Part shown: piece by piece, positions 6,877 to 16,043 of the stretch
Layout: every line of letters starts with the position of its first letter
How positions within the stretch are numbered: position 1 is the stretch's first letter
Assembly: GCF_000378485.1 (NCBI RefSeq)
Contig: NZ_KB899966.1
Location: 1-64,000, forward strand
Source of the DNA: Flavobacterium rivuli WB 3.3-2 = DSM 21788
GTDB taxonomy: Bacteria; Bacteroidota; Bacteroidia; Flavobacteriales; Flavobacteriaceae
Direction of reading: 5' to 3'
DNA: 64,000 nt
Notes under the pieces: generated by a model
Databases searched by the model: none
What the model was told of the DNA's origin: nothing
Seen by the model: only the letters and a program-made list of their open reading frames with translations
Program-made: the position numbers and the translations under genes

Positions 6877-8853
6877 ATGGATTTCGACAGAAAGCAACTA
6901 ACAAACGAACAATTACTCGATTTATATAAAAAATTACTAAAACCAAGGCTTATAGAGGAGAAGATGCTTATCCTCATCCGTCAGGGCAAAGTATCTAAAT
7001 GGTTTAGCGGCATAGGGCAGGAGGCAATCTCTGTAGGGGTAACTGCCGTACTGCATAAAGACGAATATATTTTACCCATGCACCGCAACCTCGCTGTGTT
7101 TACCGGCAGGGATATCCCGCTTTACAGGCTATTCTCGCAATGGCAGGGTAAGGCTAATGGCTTTACTAAGGGCAGAGACAGGTCGTTTCATTTTGGTACG
7201 CAGGAGTTTAAGATAATAGGCATGATATCGCACTTAGGTCCGCAGCTTGGAGTGGCAGATGGTATTGCTCTTGCCCATAAACTGCGTAACGAAGGTAAAG
7301 TTACTGCCGTTTTTACCGGCGAAGGTGCTACCAGCGAAGGCGATTTTCATGAGGCACTTAATATTGCTGCCGTATGGGAACTGCCTGTAATGTTTATTAT
7401 AGAGAATAATGGCTACGGACTGAGCACGCCTACCAACGAGCAGTACCGTTGCGAGAATATTGCCGATAAAGGCATAGGCTATGGTATAGAAAGCCATATT
7501 ATAGATGGTAATAATATATTAGAGGTATATACTAAACTTGATGCCCTTGCTACCTCTATGCGCGAAAACCCAAGGCCTGTTTTGCTGGAATTTAAAACCT
7601 TCAGGATGCGCGGGCATGAAGAAGCAAGTGGTACAAAGTATGTTCCGCAGGAACTTATGGATATGTGGGCTGTAAAAGACCCTGTAACTAATTACAGGGA
7701 ATATCTTAAAACTGAAAAGGTATTAACCGATGAATATGACGAAGCACTTCGCGCTGAATTAAAGAAAGAAATCGACGAACATTACCAACAGGCTTCTGCT
7801 GAGCCAGCCATTGAAGCTAATTTAAGTGAAGAATTAAATGATGTTTACAAAACTTATGTATTTGAGGAAGTTAACTCAAAAAGTAATTCTGAAAATGTGC
7901 GGATGATTGATGCTATTTCGCAGGGGCTTAAACAGTCTATGGAGCGTCATGATAAGCTTGTTATTATGGGTCAGGACATTGCAGAATATGGCGGCGCGTT
8001 TAAAATTACTGATGGCTTTGTGGCCCAATTTGGGAAAGACAGGGTAAGGAATACACCAATATGTGAGTCGGCTATTGTGTCGGCAGGAATGGGATTGTCT
8101 ATTAATGGATATAAGTCGGTTATCGAGATGCAGTTTGCTGATTTTGTATCTACCGGCTTTAACCCCATAGTTAATTATCTTGCCAAAGTACATTACCGTT
8201 GGCAGGAAAACGCCGATGTAGTAGTGCGCATGCCATGTGGTGCAGGAGTACAGGCAGGGCCTTTTCATAGCCAGACCAACGAAGCATGGTTTACAAAAAC
8301 ACCCGGGCTTAAAGTGGTATATCCGGCATTTCCTTATGATGCAAAAGGATTATTGGCAACAGCCATAAACGACCCTAACCCGGTTATGTTCTTTGAGCAT
8401 AAGGCACTTTACCGCAGTATGTACCAGGATGTGCCAACAGATTATTACACATTGCCCTTTGGTAAAGCATCGCTTATAAAAGAAGGAGATGATGTAACTA
8501 TAATAAGTTTTGGCGCTGGCGTACACTGGGCATTAGAAACTTTGGCTAAAAAGCCCGAAATCAATGCTGATTTACTGGATTTAAGAACGCTTCAGCCACT
8601 TGATATGGAAGCTATTTTTACATCAGTTAAAAAGACAGGCAAGGCAATTATATTGCAGGAAGATACCCTGTTTGGTGGTATTGCCAGCGATATCGCCGCC
8701 ATGATCATGGAAAATTGTTTTGAACACCTTGACGCCCCGGTTAAACGTGTGGGTAGTTTAGAAAGTGCCATTCCGTTTACAAAAGCATTAGAAGACCAGT
8801 ATTTACCTAAAGCCCGCTTTGAAACTGCTTTAGCAGAATTGATAGCGTATTAA
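6877..8853 (+). CDS. Fused alpha/beta E1 component of a 2-oxoacid (branched-chain type) dehydrogenase
   Basis: The 658-residue protein joins E1-alpha (about 1-325) and E1-beta (about 340-658). The alpha part has the thiamine-diphosphate motif 'GEGATSEGDFHEALN' ending in 'ENNGYG' (about 148-180). The beta part opens 'MIDAISQGLKQSMERHDKLVIMGQDIAEYGG' and carries the usual 'RMPCGAGVQAGPFHSQTNEAWF' and C-terminal transketolase segment. It decarboxylates 2-oxoacids and passes the acyl group to an E2 lipoyl protein. No E2 or E3 gene is adjacent, so the partners must be encoded elsewhere. The fusion is common in Bacteroidota. Substrate (2-oxoisovalerate or pyruvate-like) is inferred. Confidence 0.9.
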   Translation: MDFDRKQLTNEQLLDLYKKLLKPRLIEEKMLILIRQGKVSKWFSGIGQEAISVGVTAVLHKDEYILPMHRNLAVFTGRDIPLYRLFSQWQGKANGFTKGRDRSFHFGTQEFKIIGMISHLGPQLGVADGIALAHKLRNEGKVTAVFTGEGATSEGDFHEALNIAAVWELPVMFIIENNGYGLSTPTNEQYRCENIADKGIGYGIESHIIDGNNILEVYTKLDALATSMRENPRPVLLEFKTFRMRGHEEASGTKYVPQELMDMWAVKDPVTNYREYLKTEKVLTDEYDEALRAELKKEIDEHYQQASAEPAIEANLSEELNDVYKTYVFEEVNSKSNSENVRMIDAISQGLKQSMERHDKLVIMGQDIAEYGGAFKITDGFVAQFGKDRVRNTPICESAIVSAGMGLSINGYKSVIEMQFADFVSTGFNPIVNYLAKVHYRWQENADVVVRMPCGAGVQAGPFHSQTNEAWFTKTPGLKVVYPAFPYDAKGLLATAINDPNPVMFFEHKALYRSMYQDVPTDYYTLPFGKASLIKEGDDVTIISFGAGVHWALETLAKKPEINADLLDLRTLQPLDMEAIFTSVKKTGKAIILQEDTLFGGIASDIAAMIMENCFEHLDAPVKRVGSLESAIPFTKALEDQYLPKARFETALAELIAY

Positions 8854-8886
8854 TATTTTAAAATAGATTCTTGTAACATACAATTT

Positions 8887-8927
8887 AGACAGGTATATAT
8901 ACTAATTATGTGCCTGTCTTTTGTTTT
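8887..8927 (+). terminator. Terminator after the E1 gene
   Basis: A 9-bp stem (8887-8895 with 8911-8919, one G-U pair) has a 15-base loop and is followed by TTTTGTTTT. The loop is long, so strength is uncertain. Confidence 0.55.
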
Positions 8928-8998
8928 GAAGAAAGATGGTGAAGCTATTGTTAATCTATTTTTTGCTGTAGGATCGTCAAATATAAGCTGGTAATCGG

Positions 8999-9304
8999 CT
9001 ATAGCCAAAGAATGCCTTTTAGCCGGGTTTTTACACTACAATGGGTAGCGGGTTTAGAGCCACGGCAGCCATCATCTGTAATATCTAAAATCTCTGCTTT
9101 AAGGTCTTTTATGGTTAAGGGCTGACCGTCGGCACGGTAAGCAATCACAGTACTGTTATCAAGATGAACAGCGTGGGCCACAGAATTTTCTTCGGCATCA
9201 CCATCCGGTTTATTTAAAAGTTGCTCAATCTTAGTTGTAAAACCGGCATCATCAGATTCCATTATTTTACTTATTACCTGTAATTTTAATTCAGCTATAT
9301 TCAT
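8999..9304 (-). CDS. Small antitoxin-like protein with atypical C-terminus
   Basis: The protein has 101 residues from the ATG at 9304; an ATG three codons further upstream is also possible. The first 75 residues ('MNIAELKLQVISKIMESDD', 'VIAYRADGQPLTIKDLKAEILDI') resemble small antitoxin-type proteins of Bacteroidota, where 'G.PLt...' precedes a C-terminal toxin-binding tail. Here the tail is instead 'DDGCRGSKPATHCSVKTRLK', Cys/Arg-rich and unlike the rest, as if the frame runs into unrelated repeat sequence. No toxin gene follows. It lies 23 bases downstream of the desaturase and may share its transcript. It may be an orphan or decayed antitoxin; function is not established. Confidence 0.45.
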   Translation of the reverse strand: MNIAELKLQVISKIMESDDAGFTTKIEQLLNKPDGDAEENSVAHAVHLDNSTVIAYRADGQPLTIKDLKAEILDITDDGCRGSKPATHCSVKTRLKGILWL

Positions 9305-9327
9305 AACAAACATTTATAAAGTTAACA

Positions 9328-10551
9328 TTAAGCCCCGTCATCGGTCTGTAAAACATATTCCTGATAACGTTTACCCAGAGAAAAAGATTTTTCAGAAATT
9401 ATCATGAGCATAACAGGTATAAATAAATACTTGGTTTGCCCCTGCGTGTAAAGTAAATAAGTTGATACTATAAACAACCTGCCATATTCCAGGTAGTATA
9501 TCCATTTACGTTGCTCTAACAGTGCGCCACAATTTATCAGGGTAATAAGTATAAAAGCAGCTGTAAATATTTTAGTAACCGCATCCTGGCTTTCATAATA
9601 ATACGTAAACCACATAAGCAGGGCAGTACATAATGCTACCTGAAAAGCAAGATATCCTTTAAACCGAAGTTGTTTAAGTTTAAGATTCCTGTCCTGTAAA
9701 AATTTCTTTTCCAGTTCCGGCCGTATGTCTTGATCCATATTGGCCGGGCTCCCAAAAACGGCTTTCCATTTGGCTTTGGCGCCCTCGGCTCTTTTATAAC
9801 TTTCATAGATCTCGAAATAATAATGAAAATGCATCCATAAAAAGCTAAAACTTTTAAGGGGGTGGGTTAGCCCATACTTTGGTTTTTCTTCCTCTACCTG
9901 AAAAGTACCAAACATTTTGTCCCAAAACACGAACATATCGCCATAGTTCTTATCAAGATATTTTTCGTCAGATGCATGGTGTACACCATGTAAAGAAGGT
10001 GTTATAAAAACATACTCGAGCCATTTTATACGCTCAATAATTTGGGTATGCGTAAAAAATGAATAACTGCCGTGCACCAATAGCATTGTTATAACCATTG
10101 TAGGGTGAAAACCCAACAATGGTAACACGCACCAAAACCCTGTACGTATAACAGCCTGTATGGTAGTTATACGGGCCGCCGCCGTAAAATTAAATTCTTC
10201 GCTATGGTGGTGTACTATGTGGGCTGCCCAAAAAATATTTACCTCATGGCCAAGGCGATGGTACCAGTACCATACAAAATCTGTGGCGAGTATTAGCGCT
10301 ATCCACACCATCCAATTGGCTGGAATAGTGAATAGTGCATAATGATTATATATCCAGTAATATAACTGGTAAAAACTGGCAGCAACAAAAAGGTTAAGAA
10401 GCCTCTCTGCAATACCAATGCTTACGTTTGATACCGAACTTTCATATTTAAATAAATATTCCTTTTTTTTATACTGCGCTGCTTTATATTCTAAAAAAAC
10501 AAACAGGAAAAAAGCAGGCATGGCGAAAGCCAGATAATTTATATTCTCCAT
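9328..10551 (-). CDS. Sterol desaturase/fatty acid hydroxylase family membrane protein
   Basis: The protein has 407 residues from the ATG at 10551; the frame can be extended to a TTG at 10584, but that lies in a palindrome. Membrane helices flank the di-iron histidine motifs HRLGH (about 98-102), HIVHH (111-115) and a later HGVHH, the H-x3-H, H-x2-HH, H-x2-HH set of the superfamily. A C-terminal block of three to four further helices (about 300-400) adds to the usual core of about 270 residues. Family members hydroxylate or desaturate lipids such as sterols, ceramides and alkylglycerols. The substrate here is unknown. Confidence 0.88.
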   Translation of the reverse strand: MENINYLAFAMPAFFLFVFLEYKAAQYKKKEYLFKYESSVSNVSIGIAERLLNLFVAASFYQLYYWIYNHYALFTIPANWMVWIALILATDFVWYWYHRLGHEVNIFWAAHIVHHHSEEFNFTAAARITTIQAVIRTGFWCVLPLLGFHPTMVITMLLVHGSYSFFTHTQIIERIKWLEYVFITPSLHGVHHASDEKYLDKNYGDMFVFWDKMFGTFQVEEEKPKYGLTHPLKSFSFLWMHFHYYFEIYESYKRAEGAKAKWKAVFGSPANMDQDIRPELEKKFLQDRNLKLKQLRFKGYLAFQVALCTALLMWFTYYYESQDAVTKIFTAAFILITLINCGALLEQRKWIYYLEYGRLFIVSTYLLYTQGQTKYLFIPVMLMIISEKSFSLGKRYQEYVLQTDDGA

Positions 10552-10582
10552 ATCATTTAAATGTGTAAGGTACAAAAATAAC

Positions 10583-10609
10583 AATACTCTACTAATTTAG
10601 TAGGGTATT
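10583..10609. repeat. 27-bp near-perfect palindrome upstream of the desaturase gene
   Basis: Arms of 13 bases (AATACTCTACTAA and its inverse with one mismatch) meet around a single central T. It lies 32 bases before the desaturase start codon and could be an operator or an RNA hairpin. Confidence 0.55.
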
Positions 10610-10611
10610 TG

Positions 10612-10647
10612 TATAAAAAAAATATCAACCGGTTAAAGTTGATATTT
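10612..10647 (-). terminator. Terminator of the serine hydrolase gene
   Basis: A perfect 10-bp stem (10620-10629 with 10638-10647) is followed on the minus strand by a run of T opposite the A-tract ending at 10622. It lies 20 bases past the stop of the hydrolase. Confidence 0.8.
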
Positions 10648-10666
10648 AAAGTATTGAAATTTAGTG

Positions 10667-11860
10667 CTATTCTGCACCATCTTCTTTGTCCGGCTCTATA
10701 GGATATTTACCAAACTGGGTAGAAAGTTTCCATATTTTGTAAGGTTTGTACGAAAATTTGTTCGACAATGATATAAGCGCTACAGTATCGCCCTTAAGGG
10801 TAACGTAAGACGACGTATTACCATGCCACCAGCCGTTGTGGTAAAATAGTTTTTCGCCGGTTTTCCATTCGTGCATACGTATGCCAAGGCCATAATTGCG
10901 CTCGCCTTTATGCTCATAGCTATACCCTTTAAAAACCTGTTTTACAAGTTTCGGGTTCAGGAATTTTTTAGAATAAGTGGCAAGGTCAAACTTTAGCAGG
11001 TCGCGAGGAGTAGAGTAAATATTTTTATCGCCATAAACAGCATCAAGAAAATCGAAGCCGTACTGTACATTATTACCTTTATATGAGAGGGATACTTTTT
11101 GCCTGTCGGTATCATAATTAAAGACAAAAGTGTTTTTCATTTCAAGCGGATCGAAGATAATTTTCTTCATAGCATCGCGGTAGTTCATGTGCGTAACCTT
11201 TTCTATAACCAGTGCAAGCATGGCATAATTGGTATTACAGTAACCAAATTTTTTGTCCGGCTTAAAGTAAAGGTTAAATTTATGCTCTGCTAAAAGGTTT
11301 AGTACATCCTGGTTTGTAAGCACACTCCTGTCCCATATTGCACGGTCATCGGCAAAATAGGCATAGTTAGGCAGGCCGCTACGGTGGTTAAGCAGCATTT
11401 GAATGGTAATATCCTCATAAGGAAATTCAGGCAGCAGGGTATTTACCTTTTGGTCGAGCTTAAGTTTATCAAGGTCTATAAGTTTTAATACCACGGCGGC
11501 GGTAAGCACTTTACTTACAGATGCTATATGTATAGGAGTGTTAGCTGTAATTTCTTCTTTAGTGCTTCGGTTAGCAAGGCCACCATATTTCTCGAACAAT
11601 ATCTGGCCATTTTTAGCCACAAGAAAACCTCCGCTAAGATCATTCTTTGGCCATATTTTATTATAAAAGTGCTCTATGGCATTTTTTTTAGAATTTTTAT
11701 AGCCAGTTGTAAGTTTGTTAAGTTCTATTTTTAGGGGAGTTATGTGTAAAACAGTATCTTTTACATTTTGCTCTTCTTCATTTTGTGCTGTGCTATTGTC
11801 TTTTTTGCATGAGGTTAAAAACAATATAAATATATAAGGTAGTATGTACTGGATCTTCAT
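10667..11860 (-). CDS. Serine hydrolase lipoprotein, beta-lactamase class C/PBP fold
   Basis: The protein has 397 residues from the ATG at 11860, giving a lipoprotein signal 'MKIQYILPYIFILFLTSC' with the acylated Cys at 18; an ATG at 11875 is the alternative. The catalytic S-x-x-K is SVSK in 'PIHIASVSKVLTAAVVLKL', the Y-x-N motif is YCN in 'KFGYCNTNYAMLALVIEKV', and a 'YHNGWWHGNTS' segment replaces the third box. Family enzymes are D-amino-acid peptidases, esterases or beta-lactamases; the lipid anchor places it in the cell envelope. Real substrate is unknown. It has its own terminator. Confidence 0.88.
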   Translation of the reverse strand: MKIQYILPYIFILFLTSCKKDNSTAQNEEEQNVKDTVLHITPLKIELNKLTTGYKNSKKNAIEHFYNKIWPKNDLSGGFLVAKNGQILFEKYGGLANRSTKEEITANTPIHIASVSKVLTAAVVLKLIDLDKLKLDQKVNTLLPEFPYEDITIQMLLNHRSGLPNYAYFADDRAIWDRSVLTNQDVLNLLAEHKFNLYFKPDKKFGYCNTNYAMLALVIEKVTHMNYRDAMKKIIFDPLEMKNTFVFNYDTDRQKVSLSYKGNNVQYGFDFLDAVYGDKNIYSTPRDLLKFDLATYSKKFLNPKLVKQVFKGYSYEHKGERNYGLGIRMHEWKTGEKLFYHNGWWHGNTSSYVTLKGDTVALISLSNKFSYKPYKIWKLSTQFGKYPIEPDKEDGAE

Positions 11861-12066
11861 TTTTGGAAATAACATAAAAGGGGCAAATATAGCCAAACCA
11901 AAGTTGTGTAAAACGGTTTTTATATAAGGTTAACAATTAAAATTTAGATTTATTGCCCTATTAAAACATAAAGTTTTGAAATGCAGTATGTTTACCCTTT
12001 TGCATTTATTTTATTTTAAGGCTAAACCAAAATTGCCTATTTTTACGGTAAATTATTACACTAACA

Positions 12067-12909
12067 ATGGATAAAATAGACTGGAAAACCGTTAAGGAAT
12101 TTGAAGATATAACCTATAAAAAATGCAATGGTGTAGCTCGTATAGCCTTTAACAGGCCGGATGTGCGTAACGCATTTAGGCCAAAAACCACAGCCGAGTT
12201 ATTTGAGGCTTTTCTTGATGCACGTGAAGATACCTCTATTGGGGTTGTATTACTTTCTGCAGAAGGGCCATCGAGCAAAGACGGTATATATTCTTTTTGC
12301 AGTGGCGGCGACCAAAAGGCGCGTGGGCAGCAGGGATATGTGGGCGATGATGGTATGCACCGTTTAAATATACTTGAAGTTCAGCGATTGATACGTTTTA
12401 TGCCAAAGGTAGTAATTGCCGTTGTACCGGGATGGGCAGTAGGTGGCGGGCATAGCCTGCATGTAGTGTGCGACCTTACCCTTGCCAGTAAAGAGCATGC
12501 CATTTTTAAACAAACTGATGCCGATGTTACCAGCTTTGATGGCGGATACGGATCTGCTTATCTTGCTAAAATGGTGGGCCAGAAGCGTGCCCGTGAGATT
12601 TTCTTTTTAGGCAGGAACTATTCTGCGCAGGATGCTTACGAAATGGGCATGGTTAATGCTGTAATCCCTCATGACGAACTTGAAGACACTGCATACGAAT
12701 GGGCTCAGGAAATACTGGGTAAATCGCCAACGTCTATTAAGATGCTTAAATTTGCATTTAATGCTACCGATGACGGTATGGTGGGGCAGCAGATATTTGC
12801 GGGTGAAGCCACACGCCTTACTTATATGACCGAAGAAGCTAAAGAAGGCCGTGATGCTTTCCTTGAAAAAAGAAAGCCTGACTTCAGGAATATAAAATGG
12901 ATACCATAG
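12067..12909 (+). CDS. menB: 1,4-dihydroxy-2-naphthoyl-CoA synthase
   Basis: The 280-residue crotonase-fold enzyme converts o-succinylbenzoyl-CoA to DHNA-CoA in menaquinone synthesis. MenB-specific signs are 'FCSGGDQKARGQQGYVGDDG' after the first fold, the oxyanion-hole segment 'VPGWAVGGGHSLHVVCDLTLAS', 'TDADVTSFDGGYGSAYLA' and the C-terminal 'FLEKRKPDFRNIKW'. Length is normal. It starts a run of plus-strand genes that includes menA and menC, so the menaquinone assignment is supported by context. A PH-domain gene follows 51 bases downstream. Confidence 0.97.
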   Translation: MDKIDWKTVKEFEDITYKKCNGVARIAFNRPDVRNAFRPKTTAELFEAFLDAREDTSIGVVLLSAEGPSSKDGIYSFCSGGDQKARGQQGYVGDDGMHRLNILEVQRLIRFMPKVVIAVVPGWAVGGGHSLHVVCDLTLASKEHAIFKQTDADVTSFDGGYGSAYLAKMVGQKRAREIFFLGRNYSAQDAYEMGMVNAVIPHDELEDTAYEWAQEILGKSPTSIKMLKFAFNATDDGMVGQQIFAGEATRLTYMTEEAKEGRDAFLEKRKPDFRNIKWIP

Positions 12910-12960
12910 AGTAATTTTCAAAGTCCAATTTTCAAATTACAAACAGAAATAAACAATAAT

Positions 12961-13560
12961 TTGGAACAGCCATTTTCTAACGAGATCATAGATACTTTAG
13001 CGCTTCCGCAGTTTGAGGATGTGCAGCTTACTCCGTTACACCCGTCTTATCTTAAGGTAATATGGTTTAACATTGCGTTGGTTTTTAGTATCATGGCAAT
13101 AGCTGCGGGAGCAGGTTTTTATTTTATAAATGAATTGCAACCATACCGGCTGGTAATTAGCGGTGCTTATATTTTTGTAGTAATCCTTACCATTGTAATA
13201 AACGTAATAAACTTTAAAACACGTGGATTTGCCTTTAGGGAACATGATGTTATATACCGCAGTGGTGCCATATCTGTAAGTACTACTATCATACCTTATA
13301 ACAGGGTGCAGCATGTAGCCATTCATGAAGGCCCCGTTGCCCGCTGGTTGGGTTTAGCTACAATTGAAGTTTTTACTGCCGGTGGTGTAGGCGGCGATAT
13401 TAAAATTCCTGGGCTCGAAAAAATTCACGCTGCTGCTATAAAGCAACTGGTTGTAGGCAAAATAGATTCTAAACAGGCAGAAGATGAAGAAGATATTTAC
13501 ACTGCAGCTACTAAAGAACAAGACTTACCGGAAGAAGATAATAATTATGAAAGATACTAA
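12961..13560 (+). CDS. bPH2 (YdbS-like) membrane protein
   Basis: The 199-residue protein starts at TTG; no ATG exists before the first membrane helix and the upstream frame has no other candidate. Two helices (about 25-50 and 58-80) precede a bacterial PH domain ('RSGAISVSTTIIPYNRVQHVAIHEGPVARWLGLATIEVFTAGG'). The C-terminus is acidic. YdbS-type proteins usually pair with a longer YdbT partner, which is exactly the next gene; the two overlap by 14 bases. Their biochemical role is unknown, though Bacillus relatives affect antimicrobial resistance. Confidence 0.85.
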   Translation: MEQPFSNEIIDTLALPQFEDVQLTPLHPSYLKVIWFNIALVFSIMAIAAGAGFYFINELQPYRLVISGAYIFVVILTIVINVINFKTRGFAFREHDVIYRSGAISVSTTIIPYNRVQHVAIHEGPVARWLGLATIEVFTAGGVGGDIKIPGLEKIHAAAIKQLVVGKIDSKQAEDEEDIYTAATKEQDLPEEDNNYERY

Positions 13561-15046
13561 TATTGATTTTAGCCAGCCACAGCGGCAGTCATTGTTAGGC
13601 GTTTTTATAATGTTTGCCGATGCTTTTCAGGAAAGTGTTCGAGCATTATTTCCTATTATTGTGATTTCGCTATTATCTGAAAAAAAGAAATTTATCTTTT
13701 ACCTTATTACTGCCGGCGTTGTGCTAATAGGGGGTTTATTAAGAGGCTATTTAAGATATCGCAATTTTACATTTTATATAGACAACAACGAGTTTATATT
13801 ACAGAAAGGGATCTTTAAAAAGACAAGAATTGGCATACCGCTACATAAAATACAGCAGGTAAACATTAACCAGAACTTTTTACAGCGTTTGCTTAAAATG
13901 TATGAAGTTGAGATTGATACTGCAGGAAGTTCTAAAACAGAAGTAACAATTAAAGCTGTTACAGCCCAATATGCACAGGCTCTAAAAGAACGCCTTATGC
14001 AGGATGTAGTTGGAAAAAACAAAATTGGAGATATTGCTGCTGATAGTGTACAAAACAAAGAAATACCTTTTATTACAGTTAGTTTTGCAAGTCTTTTAAA
14101 AACAGGTATTACCAGTAATTACGTTAGAAGCTTTGGTATTTTACTTGCCTTTTTTATTTCTACGTTTCAGCACCTTGATGAGTACCTTACCTACAGCGAT
14201 ACCAAAGACAATTTTATAAGCGAATATTTTAATACAACGTTTTTACTTCGCTTTATTGCGTTCATTGTTTTTTTAATCCTGATTTTAACTCTCGTTATCA
14301 ATCTTGTACGTACAATTTTACGCTTTTACAATTTTAAAGTAGTAAAGCAGCAAAACTCTCTGTTGCTTTCTCATGGCCTTATCAATACGCGAAATACAAT
14401 TATACGGCCAGACAAAGTTCAGATGGTTACCGTTGGACGCAATTACTTTCAGAAAAAATTTGATGTAAATGATGTAAAGATCCGCCAGGCATCAGATCTT
14501 GAGCAAAGTAAAGACCGGGCAAAAATGTCGATGGAAATTCCGGGGGTTAATCAGGCTGAAAAAAATGCCCTTTTAGAATTTCTGTTAGAAAAAATGCCAG
14601 AGCGCGGATTTCCTATTAAGCCTAACTTCCGTAAAATGATATTTGAGGCGTTTAAATATATTATTATCCCTGTTAGCTTACTATATGCATACACAAGGCT
14701 GATTCCGGATATTGCAGATATATTATATATAATACCTGTTTATATCGTTTTTGTAGCTACCCTTATTTATTTTGCCTTTCGCAACAGTCGCCTGTTTATA
14801 ACGCCCGATTTTATTATTCGGCAGCGTGGCGCCTGGGATATAGATAATGATATTTTGGCACCCCATAAAATACAAGGCATTAAACTGCAACAGTTTTTTT
14901 GGCAGAAAATGAGTAATGTGGGCACGATAAAAATTTACACAGCCGGTGGAGACGTTCATTTTGGATTAGCTAACTTTACACAACTGAAAAAACTCGCCAA
15001 TTACTGGCTATACCAGGTAGAGACAATCAATAAAAACTGGATGTAA
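13547..15046 (+). CDS. bPH2 (YdbT-like) membrane protein with repeated PH domains
   Basis: The protein has 499 residues from the ATG at 13547, inside the end of the YdbS-like gene. Three PH-like segments alternate with helix pairs: 'FILQKGIFKKTRIGIPLHKIQQVNI' (about 85), 'LLSHGLINTRNTIIRPDKVQMVTV' (about 285) and 'FIIRQRGAWDIDNDILAPHKIQGI' (about 425). This is the YdbT layout. The 14-base overlap implies translational coupling with its partner. The pair lies between menB and menA, perhaps only sharing the transcript. Confidence 0.87.
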   Translation: MKDTNIDFSQPQRQSLLGVFIMFADAFQESVRALFPIIVISLLSEKKKFIFYLITAGVVLIGGLLRGYLRYRNFTFYIDNNEFILQKGIFKKTRIGIPLHKIQQVNINQNFLQRLLKMYEVEIDTAGSSKTEVTIKAVTAQYAQALKERLMQDVVGKNKIGDIAADSVQNKEIPFITVSFASLLKTGITSNYVRSFGILLAFFISTFQHLDEYLTYSDTKDNFISEYFNTTFLLRFIAFIVFLILILTLVINLVRTILRFYNFKVVKQQNSLLLSHGLINTRNTIIRPDKVQMVTVGRNYFQKKFDVNDVKIRQASDLEQSKDRAKMSMEIPGVNQAEKNALLEFLLEKMPERGFPIKPNFRKMIFEAFKYIIIPVSLLYAYTRLIPDIADILYIIPVYIVFVATLIYFAFRNSRLFITPDFIIRQRGAWDIDNDILAPHKIQGIKLQQFFWQKMSNVGTIKIYTAGGDVHFGLANFTQLKKLANYWLYQVETINKNWM

Positions 15047-15081
15047 TACAATTACGAATTTTAAATTAGGAATTTTAAAAA

Positions 15082-15984
15082 ATGTCAAATACAAAAGCGT
15101 GGCTACAGGCCGCACGTTTACGCACACTGCCGCTGTCGGTATCAGGAATATTAGTAGGGAGTTTCTACGCCTTCTCTCAGGGATTTTCTAACTGGGCAAT
15201 ACTTGCTTTCGCCCTGGTAACTACATTAGGCTTACAGGTGCTTTCTAATTTTGCCAATGATTATGGCGATGGTGTTAAGGGTACCGATAACGAACATCGT
15301 ATAGGTCCGCAACGTGCCATACAAAGTGGCTCAATAACTATTGAAGCTATGAAAAAAGGCATAATAATTACATCTGTACTTACATTAATAGCTGCCGTTG
15401 TACTTATTTATATATCGTTTGGCAAAGAGAATTTTGCTTACTCCGTATTTTTCTTTTTTTTAGGTTTGGCAGCTATTGCTGCTGCGATTAAATATACAGT
15501 AGGTAATTCCGCTTACGGCTACAGAGGTTTGGGCGACTTGTTCGTGTTTATTTTCTTTGGGCTGGTAAGTGTACTGGGCTGTTACTTTTTATTTGCCAAA
15601 CATATAGATGGTTTTGCTGTACTACCGGCAATATCTGTTGGTTTACTAAGTGTGGCGGTACTAAACCTTAACAACATGCGCGATCAGGTAAGCGACGCTA
15701 TGTCGGGTAAAAATACACTTGTGGTAAAAATGGGACCTAAGCTGGCTAAGGTATATCATTATTCTATAATAATAACTGCACTGGTACTTACATTAACCTT
15801 TGCCATACTTAATAATTTCAGGCCTTTACAATATATTTTCTTAATTGCATACATCCCATTTTTAATACACATAAAAACGGTTGCTAAAAATACCGTACCG
15901 AGAGACCTTGACCCTGAACTTAAAAAAGTGGCGCTGGGAACATTTTTCTTATCGGTACTGTTATGCATAGCAATGCAGCTATAA
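15082..15984 (+). CDS. menA: 1,4-dihydroxy-2-naphthoate polyprenyltransferase
   Basis: The 300-residue UbiA-superfamily integral membrane enzyme attaches the polyprenyl chain to DHNA to make demethylmenaquinone. The first Asp-rich motif reads 'NFANDYGDGVKGTDNEHRIGPQR' (about 54-76). A second conserved segment is 'LNLNNMRDQVSDAMSGKNTL' (about 193-212). About eight membrane helices are visible. 'WLQAARLRTLPLSVSGILVG' is the classic MenA N-terminus and fixes the start. It lies between the PH pair and a metallo-hydrolase in the men block. Confidence 0.96.
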   Translation: MSNTKAWLQAARLRTLPLSVSGILVGSFYAFSQGFSNWAILAFALVTTLGLQVLSNFANDYGDGVKGTDNEHRIGPQRAIQSGSITIEAMKKGIIITSVLTLIAAVVLIYISFGKENFAYSVFFFFLGLAAIAAAIKYTVGNSAYGYRGLGDLFVFIFFGLVSVLGCYFLFAKHIDGFAVLPAISVGLLSVAVLNLNNMRDQVSDAMSGKNTLVVKMGPKLAKVYHYSIIITALVLTLTFAILNNFRPLQYIFLIAYIPFLIHIKTVAKNTVPRDLDPELKKVALGTFFLSVLLCIAMQL

Positions 15985-16043
15985 ATAGCAATATGTAATT
16001 GGTAACCATTCAATATCTATAAAAAATAATAACACATAATACT

